DNA of 64,000 nt from the NCBI GenBank assembly GCA_036927565.1, contig JAYESD010000002.1, positions 78,739,735 through 78,803,734 of the forward strand, given 5' to 3'. The first letter of the stretch is position 1; every line of letters begins with the position of its first letter. The notes below the pieces were generated by a model. It did no database searches and had not been told where the DNA came from. It saw nothing but the letters and a program-made list of their open reading frames with translations. The position numbers were made by a program, and so were the translations under genes. Shown here in pieces: positions 9,807 through 21,134 of this stretch. The DNA is from Tuctoria greenei. Lineage: Eukaryota; Streptophyta; Magnoliopsida; Poales; Poaceae.

Positions 9807-11806
9807 TGTGACACCCGGTTCCGAAAAATGAACCAAGTGAACGCATATGTGTGGCCAGGACGTTCAACACACATACACGAGTGCATCACAAACGATATAC
9901 AGATAATTACCACAACACAAGATTAATTAATCAAATTTTATTAAACAAACCATATTACCCTCGAATACAGGCTCTAATGAATATCAATGACAAGTTCAAC
10001 TAATGCAGCAGAAATAAACTGAATAAGCAAACTAAACAGCTAGGCAGCATAAGCGATAGTGTATAGCGCAGCTCTATGCAACACCACAGGCAAAGCTGAC
10101 GGTAGACACGGCCCAGAACTACTCATTATTGCCATTCAACTCCCAATCCTGACCTGCAACTATTGGGGGGGGGGGGGTTCAAGAGTGAGTACATGTCGTA
10201 CTCAGCAAGTGTAGAAAGTATGACATGTGGCTGATTCAAATGATGAATATAATAATGGTTAAGTGCTGAAAAGTACATAAAAACATTTGAAAAGCAATAT
10301 ATTATATGTATGTGAAGTAAAACCATCATAAACCATAATTAAAATCATAGTACCAATCCATATTCCATGTCAATCATCATATGCCAATATCCATATTCAG
10401 TACCGTAATTCAATTCATAACCATAATACCAACCATAACCATTCCAAAATCCCAATTTTCCTCTAATCATGTGAGGGTCCAGGTTGCTCATAACCGGGAG
10501 CATGGCTATTATGATAGTTTTAGACACACTCTGCAGAGGTTGTACCGCTTCACCCACGTGTTTGTGATTTCATCACCTTTCGATGACTAGAACCTCTATT
10601 ATGCCGTCTCACACTTCCGTCGGCATGTGGCCAAGAGATCATAAAATAGCCTTTACAAAGGGATTACTAGCCTATTTAGACCCCACTGAGGTTTCACTGG
10701 TGGCGATGTCTCCAACTAAGCACATCTTCTACCAAGGGTCCCCTCTTGAGCCATTCGGATCCAAGGGTATTCCCACCAATCATCAACAAACCCAATCCGA
10801 CTACCCCTTCACCGAGCATCCTTAATGGTCCAAATAGCACTGGCAAAGCCCTAATTAATCCGCTACGCCGCACCCATACTTGGCCTCGTGGTGGCACTGT
10901 AAATCCTGGATGGTCGCTCCACGAACCGTTTCTTAGATCTAAAGCAAGCAAAACCACCATACATCCAACCCATCCACATATCAGGCTTTCTTAGATCACC
11001 CATTACCATATCATATTAACCAATTCACGTTAACCATAATCTCATAAATACATAACTAAATTGAGTGGTATAGTTGTTTTCCCATCCCAGTTGATTAAGC
11101 GAAGCAAAAAGGTAAAAAGCCCTTCCCGACTCTCTACCATAATTCCAGGTGACAAGGGTGGTTAACAAATCTAGTAAACTTCCTACCATAGGATTTCCCA
11201 TCAAATTGACATGAGCAAATTTTCAAACAAAACATTTATTTCCTAACAGGATCAATATGCTTCAAGGACACTTGCCTTCCTCTTGTGGTTGATTAGGGTC
11301 AAAGCCTTCAAACTCTTGGTGTTGTAGATCCTCCGCGGCACTCTCTAGCACAAATCCGTCTAATCCGCACAATAAATATACAATACAAGAAACACAATCA
11401 AAGAGTGCACAAACATTACTCAATATGACATGACATGCATGATTGATGCAAATGCAAGGTAGAACTTGTTAATGGGTTGCTTTTAATGATCACTAGCTAG
11501 TTCTAATAGATTTTAACAAGTTTATACAGGTTTGGATTTGATTAGATCTACTTTTAGAATCAATTAAACATAATTTAACTAGGAAAATCAAATCGGACAT
11601 GTCCGTTTTTAGTCAGAGAGAAATCGGACTAGTCCTCACTAAAATCGGACTAGTCCGCACTTTTCAGCATTTTAAGTGCAGTTTTGTTCCAAATCAATTT
11701 TAAATGTTCCAACTCAATTTTAAACTCGTTCCTCTTGATGTGGATTAATGTTGAACATGTATATGAATGTATGTAGGGCATCATGCATGAAAATGAGGGT
11801 GTTACA
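9807..11806 (-). repeat. 5' LTR of element A with ~0.8-kb internal deletion
   Basis: Runs from TGTGACACCCGG at 9807 to GGGTGTTACA at 11806, 2000 bp versus about 2850 bp in B. Sequence is collinear with B up to about 11590 and then jumps to the last part of the palindrome array. The lost segment includes the TATA box and most of the U3 array, so this 5' LTR has no recognisable promoter. A G-homopolymer (13 G) lies near 10167. Confidence 0.9.
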
Positions 11807-12409
11807 CGGCAGCACACAACCTAGAACTCCTCATTAACGTTGTGATACTCCCAATCCTAACCTGTAACTGTTGGTGGGGAAATTGCAAGGGGAGTACATG
11901 TCGTACTATAAGTGTGGAAAAATTGACAAGTAGCTGATTCAAATGATGAATATAATAATGGCTAAGTGTTGAAAAGTACATTAAAACATTTGAAAAGCAA
12001 TATATTATATGGATGTGTGAAGTAATCATAAACCATGTAATCATCATAATACCAGTCCATATTTCAATACCATCATCCATATTCCAGATTTCTCATTACC
12101 AATAACCATAATAAATATCGGAATTTAATTCATAACCATCCACAACCATAACCATATTATTAACCATAACCATTACCAACCATAACCATTACCATCCATC
12201 CATTACCAACCATCCATCCCAAATTCCAATTTCCCTCTAATCATTGAAGTCGTCCAAATGCTCATAACTGGGAGCATGGCTATCATGATAGTTTTATTAG
12301 ACTCTGCAGAGTTTGTACCACTTTACCCACGTGTTTGTGATTTCATCACCCGTAGGCGACTGAAGAACCTCCCTTACGCCAATTATACTTCCTTTGGTGT
12401 GTGGCCAAG
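11807..12409 (-). repeat. LTR C, segment 1
   Basis: Matches the LTR of B from about 330 bp inside its start (CGG...CCTAGAACTCC) to the GTGTGGCCAAG block. It is cut on the left by element A and on the right by the solo LTR at 12410. The interior is a CCATAACC-rich simple stretch (about 12080-12215). Confidence 0.88.
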
Positions 12410-15231
12410 TGTAACACCCTCATTTTCATGCATCATGCCTTGCATACATTCATATACATGTTTAACATTAACCCATAACAAGAGTAACAAGTTTAAAATT
12501 GATTTGGAGCAAAACCGCACTTAAAATCGCAGGAAAGTGCGGACTAGTCCGGTTTTGCTGAGGACTAGTCTGATTTCTCTCTGTCTAAAAATGGACTTGT
12601 CCGTTTTTGCTGCGGATTAGTCCGATTTTTGGCTCTGGAAATTTTTGGACTTGTCCGATTTTGTGCGGACTAGTCCGATGTTCCATGAATCCTTGAAAAG
12701 TTGTTAAGTCCCTGGACTTTTCCGGACTAGTCTAATGTTCCAGCGGACTTGTCTGTTTTTCTTTCTGTTCAAATTCGGACTTGTCCGATGTTTGGCTAGA
12801 CTTGTCCGATTTTCTCTCTGGACGACTTCGGACTAGTCCGGTCCTTTCCGGACTTGTTCGATATTTCGTGACTCCGAGTTGATCTTTTGTTTTACGACTT
12901 GTTTCTTGGGTTTCACGATAAGTGGGCCTAGGGACGTCGTTCATAACTCTTATAGAGCCCATGTGGGACTCTAAACCGGCCTCTACTCATCCCAAACTCG
13001 AAATCCATCTAACCCTAGCCTCCACCTCTATATAAACAACCCCACCCCTTGGTTTGACATCTATTTGCCACTTTTCCACCCACCCAAACCCTAGTTCGTG
13101 GGGAGCCACCATCAAGGAGGGAGGAGAAGATCCCAAGCAAGAGGAAGGAGAGGAGGAAACGAAGGAGGATCAAGATCTCCACCAAGTTTCGCCCTTCACC
13201 ACCAATTCATCTCCAAGTTCATCACCAACCCTAGATCACCAAGATCCAAGTGCTACCTCCATGTTTCTTGATTCATTGGAGTTCTAAACACCTGGTATAC
13301 CTTCTATTCTCTTTTCCTTACGTGAATCCAACCCCTAATCTCCAAATTCACGTTGATCTAGAAAACCCTAATCTGCTGATCTCGCAGAGTGCGGACTTGT
13401 CTGGTCCCTAGCGGACTAGTCCGATCTTCCTGGTTAAATTGTGTTATATTGACTCTAAAAATTTGATCTAATCGAATCCAAACATGTATAAACTTGTTAA
13501 AAGCTATTAGAACTAGTTAGTGATCATTAAAAGCAATCTAGTAACAAGTTCTACCTTGCATTTGCATTAATCATGCATGACATGTCATATTGAGTAATAT
13601 TTGTGCACTCTTTGATTGTGTTTCTTGTCTTGTATGTTTATTGTGTGGATTAGACGGATTTGCGCTAGAGAGTGCCGCGGAGGATCTACAGCACCAAGAG
13701 TTTGAAGGCTTTGACCTTAATCAACAGCAAGAGCAAGGCAAGTGTCCTTGAAGCATATTGATCCTGTTTTTAAAATAAATGTTTTGTTTACAAAATTGCA
13801 TGCTTGTGTCAATTTGATGGGAATCCTATGGTAGGAAGTTTACTAGACTTGTTAAACCACCCTTGTCACCTGGAATTTATGGTAGAGCGTCGGGATGGAC
13901 TTTTTACCTTTTGCTTCGCTTAATCAACTGCGATGGGAATAACTATACCCCTCAATTTAATTATGCATGGATGAGATTATGGTTAACATGAACTGGTTAA
14001 ATATGGTATGGTAATGGATGATCTAAGCAAGCCTGGTATGTGGATGGGTTGGATGTTATGGTGGTTTGCTTGCTTTAGATCTAAGGATCGGTTCATGCGA
14101 GAATAAGCCAGGACTACAGTGCCACCACGAGGCCAAGTATGGGTGCGGCGTAGCTGATTAATTAGGGCTTTGCTAGTGTTGTTTGGACCATTGTGGATGC
14201 TCGGGGAAGGGGTAGTCAGATTCGGTTTGTTGATGATTGGTGGGACTACCCTGGGATCCGAATGGCTCAAGAGGGGGCCCTTGGTTGAAGATGTGCTCTG
14301 CGGGAGACATCGCCACCGGTGAAACCTCAGTGGGGTCTAAATAGGCTAGTATTCCCTTTGTAAAGGCTATTTTGTGATCTCTTGGCCATACACCAAAGGA
14401 AGTGTAATTGGCATGAGGGAGGTTCTTTAGTCGCCGACGGGTGATGAAATCACAAACACGTGGGTAAAGAGGTACAAACTCTGCAGAGTCTAAATAAACT
14501 ATCATGATAGCCGTGCTCCCGGTTATGAGCGCCTGGATGACCTACATGATTAGAGGGAAATTGGTAATTGGGATGGTTATGGTTTGGTAATGGTTATGGA
14601 TGGTTATGGATTTATTTTTGGTATTTAATATGGTTATTGGCAATGGTGAAATCTGGAATTATGGATGAGGATGGTGAATTATGGACTGGTATTATGATAT
14701 TATTTATGACTATGATGGGTTTACTTCACATACATATAATATATTGCTTTTCAAATGTTTTACTGTACTTTTCAGCACTTAGCCATTATTATTGTCGTCA
14801 TTTGAATCAGCCACATGTCATACTTTCCACACTTGCTGAGTACGACATGTACTCACTCTTGCAATCTCCCCCCAACAGTTGCAGGTCAGGATTGGGAGTT
14901 TAATGGTGATAATGCGGAGTTCTAGGCCGTGTCTACCGTCAGCTTTGCCTGTGGTGTTATTGGAGCTGCGTTATACCCTATCGCTTATGCTGCATAGTTG
15001 CTTAGTTTGCTTAATTAGTTCATTTCCGCTGCATTAGTTGAACTTGTCATTAATATTCATTAGAGCTTGTATTCGAGGATAATCTGGTTTGTGTAATAAA
15101 ATTTGGTTAATTAATCTTGTCTTGTGGTAATTTTCTGTATACTCTTTTGTGATTGGACTCGTGTATGTGTGTTGAACATCCTGAGCACACATATGCGTTA
15201 GCTTGGTTCATTTTCGGAACCGGGCGTCACA
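12410..15231 (+). repeat. Solo LTR of the Tekay-like family, opposite orientation
   Basis: A 2822-bp LTR beginning TGTAACACCC and ending GGCGTCACA is flanked by the perfect 5-bp duplication CCAAG (12405-12409 and 15232-15236). No internal region, primer site or polypurine tract is attached, so it is a solo LTR left by LTR-LTR recombination. The palindrome array is at 12536-12872, the TATA box CTATATAAAC at 13028-13037 and the downstream motif pair at about 13391-13425. It lies inverted relative to the A, C, D and B LTRs. Confidence 0.95.
13028..13037 (+). promoter_or_regulatory. TATA box of the solo LTR
   Basis: CTATATAAAC followed by a short leader and an AAACCCTAG telobox-like motif. The same box is found on the minus strand at 18609-18618 (D), 19365-19374 (C), 28813-28822 and 36516-36525 (B). 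Confidence 0.75.
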
Positions 15232-15236
15232 CCAAG

Positions 15237-16418
15237 AGATCACAAAATAGCCTTTACAAAGAGATTACTAGCCTATTTAGACCCCGCTGAGGTTTGGTGA
15301 TGTCTCCAGCTGAGCACATCTTCAACCAAGGGCCCCCTCTTGAGCCATTCGGATCCCAGGGTAGTCCCACCAATCATCAACAAACCCAATCCGACTACCC
15401 CTTCCCCAAGCATCCTTTATGGTCCGAATAGCACTGGCAAAGCCTAATTAACCAGCTACGTCGCAACCATACTTGGCCATGTGGTGGCACTGTAGTCCTG
15501 GCATATTCTCACATGAACCGGTTCTTAGATCTAAAGCAAGCAAATCACCATATCATCCAAGCCATCCACATACCAAGCTTGCTTAGATCACCCATTACCA
15601 CATCATATTAACTAGTTCATGTTAATCATAATCTCATAAATGCATAATTAAGTTAAGTAGTATAGTTGTCTTCCCATCAAAACTAATTAAGCGTAGCAAA
15701 AAGGTGAAAAGCCCTTCCCGACTCTCTACCATGAATTCCACGTGACAAGGGTGGCTAAACAAATCTAGTAAACCTTCTATTATAGGATTCCCATCAAATT
15801 GACACAAGCATGCAATTTTGAAAACAAGACATTTAGTTTGAAAACAGGATCAATATGCTTCAAGGACACTTGCCTTGCTCTTGGTCTTTATTAGGATGAA
15901 AGACTTCAAACTCTTGGTGCTGTAGATCTTGCGCGGCACTCTCTAGCGCAAATCCATCTAATCCGCATAATAATCATACAAACAAGAAACACAATCAAAA
16001 AGTGCACAAATATTACTCAATATGACATTACATGCATGATTAGTGCAAATGCAAGGTGGAACTTGTTAATGAGTTGCTTTTAATGATCACTAACTAGTTC
16101 TAATAGCTTTTAACAAGTTTATATAGGTTTGTATTTAATTCGAAATGATTTAGGCTTACTTCAAAAGGAAATTAACCAGGAAAATTGAACTAGTCCGCTA
16201 GGGACCAGACAATTCCGCACTGCGTGAGAACAACAAATTAGGGTTTTCTAGATCGACGTGAATTTTTAGATTTTGGATTGAATTCACATAAGGAAAAGAG
16301 AATAGAAGGTATACCGGGTGTCTAGAACTCCAATGAATCAAGGATCTTGGAGGCAACACTTGGATATTGGCAATTTAGGGTTGATGAAGAACTTGATGGT
16401 GGATTGTTGACGAAGAAC
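15237..16418 (-). repeat. LTR C, segment 2
   Basis: Resumes exactly where segment 1 stopped (CCAAG|AGATCACAAAATAGCC) and continues to about 16418, where LTR D begins. Contains the degraded downstream motif pair near 16192-16225. No gene seen. Confidence 0.87.
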
Positions 16419-19289
16419 CCCGGTTCCAAAAATAAACCAAGTGCAGTATATGTGTGCCCAGGATGTTCAACACACATACACAAGTGCATCACAAAACGAT
16501 ATACAGACAATTACCACAGCACAAGATTAATTAACCATTTTTATTACTCAATTGATAATATCCTTGAATACAAGCTCTAATGAATATTAAGGACAAGTTT
16601 AAACTAATGCAGCAGAAATAAACTAAATTGAAAAAACTAAGCAAAAGGGATAGCACAGCTCCAACACTCCACAGGCAAAGCTGACGGTAGACACGGCCTA
16701 GAACTCCACATTATCATCGTTATACTCCCAATCCTGACCTGCAACTGTTGGTGGGGGAATTGCAAGGGTGAGTACATTTCGTACTCAGCATGTGTGAAAA
16801 GTATGACATGTAGCTGATTCAAATGACGAATATAATAATGGCTAAGTGCTGAAAAGTACATTAAAACATTTGAAAAGCAATGTATTATATGTATATGAAG
16901 TAAACCCATCATAAACCATAATGTTCAACATAGTACAAGTCCATATTCCATTACCATCATCCATATTCCAAATTTCACCATTTGCAATTAACCATATCCA
17001 ATACCAGAAATTAATTCATAACCTGCCATAACCATATTACCAACCATAACCAGTACCGAACCATAACCATAACCAAACCATCCCAACACCAAGTTTTCTC
17101 TAATTATGTGAGGGTTCAGATTGCTATTGACCTGTAGCATGGCTATCATGATCGTTTTATTAGACTCTGCAGTGTTTGTACCACTTTACCCACATTTTTG
17201 TGATTTTATCACCTTTCGATGACTAGAACATCCGTCTCACACTTCCATCGGTGTGTGGCCGAGAGATCACAAAATAGCTTTTACAAAAGGATTACTAGCC
17301 TATTCAGATCCCATTGAGGTTTTACCGGTGGCAATGCCTCCAACTGAGCACATCTTCAACCAAGGGCCCCCTCTTGAGCCATTCGGATCCCAGGGTAGTC
17401 CCACCAATCATCAACAAACCCAATCCGGTTACCCCTTCCCCGAGCATCCTTAATGGTCCAAATAGAACTGGCAAAGCCCTTATTAATCAGCTACGCCACA
17501 CCCATACTTGGCCTCGTGGTGGCACTGTAAATCTTGGATGATCGCTCCACGAACCCGTCTGTAGATCTAAAGCAAGCAAAACAACCATAGCATCCAACCA
17601 TCCACATACCATGCTTGCTTAGATCACCCATTGCCAAATCATATTAACCAGTTCATATTGATCATAATCTCATAAAAACATAATTAAGTAAAGTGGTATA
17701 GTTGTCTTCCCATCCCAATTAATTAAGCGAAGCAAAAAGGTAAAAGCCTATCCCAACTCTCTACCATAAATTCCAGGTGACAAGGGTGGTTACACAATTC
17801 TAGTAAACTTCCTACCATAGGATTCCCATCACATTGACACAAGCATGCAGTTTTGCAAACAAAACATTTATTTTAAAAGCAGGATCAATATGTTCAAGGG
17901 CACTTGCCTTGCTCTTGGGATTGGTTCAGGTCAAAGCCTTCAAACTCTTGGTGTTGGAGGTCCTCTGCGGCACTCTCTAGCGCAAATCTGTCTAATTCAC
18001 ACAATAAACATACAAACAAGAATTACAATCAATAGATGCACATACATTACTCAATATGACATGACATGCATGATTAATGCAAATGCAAGGTGGAACTTCT
18101 CAATGAGTTGCTTTTAATGATCACTAACTAGTTCTAATAGTTTTTAACAAGTTTATACATATTTGGATTTGATTCGAAACAATTTTAGATTTAATTCAAC
18201 AAAATTTAACCAGGAAGATCGGACTAGTCCGCTAGGGACCGGACAAGTCCGCACTTCGCAGAACTGGCGAACTAGGGTTTTCTAGATCGACTTGAATCTG
18301 GAGAAACGGGGTTGAATTCACGTAAGTAAAAGAGAATAGAAGGTATAATGGGTGTTTAGGACTCCAAAGAATCAATGATCTTGGAGGCAACACTTGGATC
18401 TTGATGATCTAGGGTTGAGGAAGAACTTGATGGTGAATTGTTGACGAAGAACGCGAAGTTGATGGAGATATTGATCCTCTTTTGTTTCATCCTCTTCTTC
18501 TTATTGTTCTAGATCTCTTTCTCCCTCCTTGGTGGCGGCTATTCACGAGCTAGTGTTTGGGGTGGGGCGGAAAAGTGGCAAATAGATGTCAAGCCAATGG
18601 GTGGGGTTGTTTATATAGAGGTGGAGGCTAGGGTTAGATGGATTTCGAGTTTGAGATGAGTAGAGGTCAGTTTAGAGTCCCACATGGGCTCTAAAAGAGT
18701 TAGGCACGACATCCCTAGGCCCACTTAACGCAAAACCCATGAAACAAGTCGTGAGATAAAAGATCAACTCAGAGTCGCGATTTATCGGACAAGTTCGAAG
18801 AGGGACGAACTAGTCCGAAGTTGGAGAGAAGGGAAATTGGACAAGTCTGAACTAGACATCGGACAAGTTCAAACCTATCCAGAGGGGAAAAACAGACAAG
18901 TCTGGCCTAAAATCGGACAAGTCTGACTCTAGTCAGAGGGTAAAACTGACAAGTCCGCTGGAATACCGGACTAGTCCGAACAAGTCCAGGGACTTAGCAA
19001 ATTTTCAAGGATTATTGGAACACCAGACTAGTCCGCACTAGGTCGGACAAGTCCGAAAATGTCCAGAGAGAAAAACAGACTAGTCCGCAGCAAAACGGAC
19101 AAGTTCGTTTGAAGTCAGAGAGAAATCGGACTAGTCTGCACCAAAATCAGACTAGTCCGTACTTCCCAGAATTCTTAAGTGCGGTTTTGTTTCTAATTGA
19201 TTTTAAACTTGTTTCTTTTTATGTTACTAAATTTTAAACATGTTTTAGAATGTATGCAATGCATGATGCATGAAAATGAGAGTGCTACA
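16419..19289 (-). repeat. LTR D: isolated LTR of the same family lacking its first bases
   Basis: Starts at CCCGGTTCC (the usual TGTGACG is absent) and ends GTGCTACA at 19289. About 100 bp of LTR C sequence expected between the two flanks is missing and no target duplication is visible, so the boundary was changed by deletion or recombination after insertion. Motif array at about 18786-19165, TATA at 18609-18618 and motif pair at about 18217-18252. No internal region attached. Confidence 0.87.
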
Positions 19290-19599
19290 TGGCGGCTTAT
19301 CACGAGCTAGGGTTTGGGTGCGGTGGAAAAATGGCAAATAGATGTCAAGCCAAGGGGTGGGGTTGTTTATATAGAGGTGGGGCTAGGGTTAGATGGATTT
19401 CGAGTTTGAGATGAGTAGAGGCCGGTTTAGAGTCCCACATGTGCTCTAAAGGAGTTAGGCACGATGTCCCTAGGCCCACTAAAGGCAAAACTCGAAAACA
19501 AGTCGTGAAACAAAAGATCAACTCGGAGTCGCGATTTATAGGACAAGTCCAAAAAGGACCGGACTAGTCCGAAGTTGGACAAAGAGAAATCAGACAAGT
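19290..19599 (-). repeat. LTR C, segment 3
   Basis: Resumes LTR C after LTR D (TGGCGGCTTATC). It carries a TATA box on the minus strand at 19365-19374 and the first palindrome copies, and ends at CAAGT (19595-19599), the target duplication of Sirevirus S1. Confidence 0.88.
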
Positions 19600-19865
19600 T
19601 GAAAGTGCATCTAGGAATCCCTTGTGGGTTTTGGATGATTTATGACAAGCAAATAAGATCCTAACCACTTTGTTGAGATGAGCACAATTTTTAATGTGAA
19701 AATAAGCAAAGTGCCAAAAAGAAGGGAGAAAATGGAGCAATGTGGAGAAGAGCTCAAGGAACAAGTGTACTAGATCATTGTGTGTGGAGTGTGTTAAGGA
19801 AACACACCCCAAGAGCTCAAACACAAATAAACACACACATTGCACAAATTTCTACAGGACCAAAC

Positions 19866-20345
19866 TAGTCTGATTGACACCGGACTAGTCCGATATCTCT
19901 CTGCACAAGATGGGACAAGGCCGATATCACACCGGACTAGTCCGATATCTCTTTGACTAGAATCGGACTAGTCCCTCCCAGTGCAGACTAGTCCTCAAAA
20001 CACTTCACAAAGCTAAACAAAATCAGACAAGTCCGATCACACAACGGACTAGTCTAAAATCATTCTGATCTAAATCGGACAAGTCCGATATTGGCCTGGA
20101 CTAGTCCGAAAACCCTCTGACCTAAATCAGACAAGTCCTCCAAGTGCGGACTTGTCACCCAATTCACTTAGGGTTTCACTGATCCGGGCAAGTTCGATGA
20201 CAATCGGACTAGTCCGAAGATTTCCAAAAGCAAAATCGGACAAGTCCGCTCCTAGCCGGACTAGTCCGATATTTGGGGACACTTAGGGTTTGCTACACAC
20301 AGCACACTGGACTAGTCCAGTGTCCACCACGGACTAGTCCGATCT
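19866..20345 (+). promoter_or_regulatory. S1 U3 palindrome array (CGGACTAGTCCG/CGGACAAGTCCG)
   Basis: About nineteen exact or near copies, ending ~35 bp upstream of the TATA box at 20379. Neighbouring motif centres step alternately by about 20-21 bp (8-9 nt spacer) and 31-32 bp (19-20 nt spacer, often with TCTCTCTG or CTCTGACCTAAAT). A further pair sits downstream at 21036-21071. Its partner in the 3' LTR is at about 40521-41010. A role as enhancer-type protein-binding sites is inferred from position and symmetry. Confidence 0.8.
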
Positions 20346-20378
20346 TCCTAAACCATAACGGTCACTTTTAGAAACCCC

Positions 20379-20388
20379 ATATAAATAG
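20379..20388 (+). promoter_or_regulatory. TATA box of S1 LTR
   Basis: CATATAAATAG-type box after the array; the counterpart in the 3' LTR is at about 41039-41050. Transcription would start roughly 30 bp downstream. Confidence 0.75.
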
Positions 20389-21134
20389 AGGTGCACGGTC
20401 CAACTTTAATCTCTCTCGACCCCCTGCGCCAGCACACCTCCCAAGGGCCTAAACAACACATCTCTCCACGAAATCAAAAGCCAAAAATATCAATCCCTTG
20501 AGGATACAGTTTGGATCATTGGAGAGAGACGATTCATTACTCTTGAGCTCTTGGTTTGATTCCCTAACACACTCCTGTGATTTTAATTATAATCTTTTGA
20601 GTATGTTCTTGGTGGAGTTTTCATTGTAATCTATGGGAGCCCTCAACGTGTGAGAAGGCCCCTTGAATTTGGTTATTTACCCTTTGTGATAAGAGAAGAG
20701 GATTGACCTTCGTGGCGATCCATAGAGGGTAGGATTGTAGAAGACCCGGTCCTTTTGTGGACTCCTCAACGTGGATGTAGGTTGCCTCTGTGGGAGCCGA
20801 ACCACGGGATAAATTGTTTGTGTTCTTGTTTTGTGTTCATTGTTCTTATTCATCATATCAATCTAGGGTTTCAATGAATCTTACTCACTTTATGTTGAAA
20901 CATTAAATATAAGATTGAATTGTGATATACTCTAGTCCATAATCGTGCAACACTTCAATTACAAGTATATTTCTGCTGCATACATCCTAAAAACAAATTA
21001 ATCAATCAAACTTGGTTAACCTAGTCGGTACACACTGGACTAGTCCGCACTTTACCGGACTAGTCCGATATCTCGAGTTTTGATTTGGTTGTTAAGTGTT
21101 GCAGGTTCCGACAAATTTCAAAAAGGCCTATTCA

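Larger units (their letters stand above)
1..11806 (-). mobile_element. Element A: decayed Tekay/Del-like Ty3/gypsy retrotransposon, left end outside the window
   Basis: A minus-strand LTR retrotransposon closely related to intact element B (26591-37144). Order on the plus strand is 3' LTR end (1-548), polypurine tract, chromodomain/integrase/RNase H, inserted element F (2705-7171), reverse transcriptase, protease, gag, primer binding site (9790-9803) and 5' LTR (9807-11806). Its outer right end abuts the interior of LTR C at 11807, so A most likely inserted into LTR C. The expected target duplication on the left lies outside the window. Stops, frameshifts, loss of the RT catalytic motif and a promoter-less 5' LTR make it non-functional. 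Confidence 0.93.
19600..21134 (+). repeat. 5' LTR of S1, 3' end truncated
   Basis: Starts TGAAAGTGCATC. It matches the 3' LTR up to AAAAAGGCCTATTCA and then jumps directly into gag-coding sequence. The final ~22 bp of the LTR (the CCCCCCCTCTAGGCC end) and the whole primer binding site are missing. This removes the site where minus-strand DNA synthesis starts. Confidence 0.92.

Noticed and set aside
13054..13287. 77-codon frame downstream of the LTR TATA box, repeated at 28563-28796 and 36266-36499
   Set aside because: It starts at TTG with no ATG, and its conservation follows from LTR identity. Not supported as a gene.
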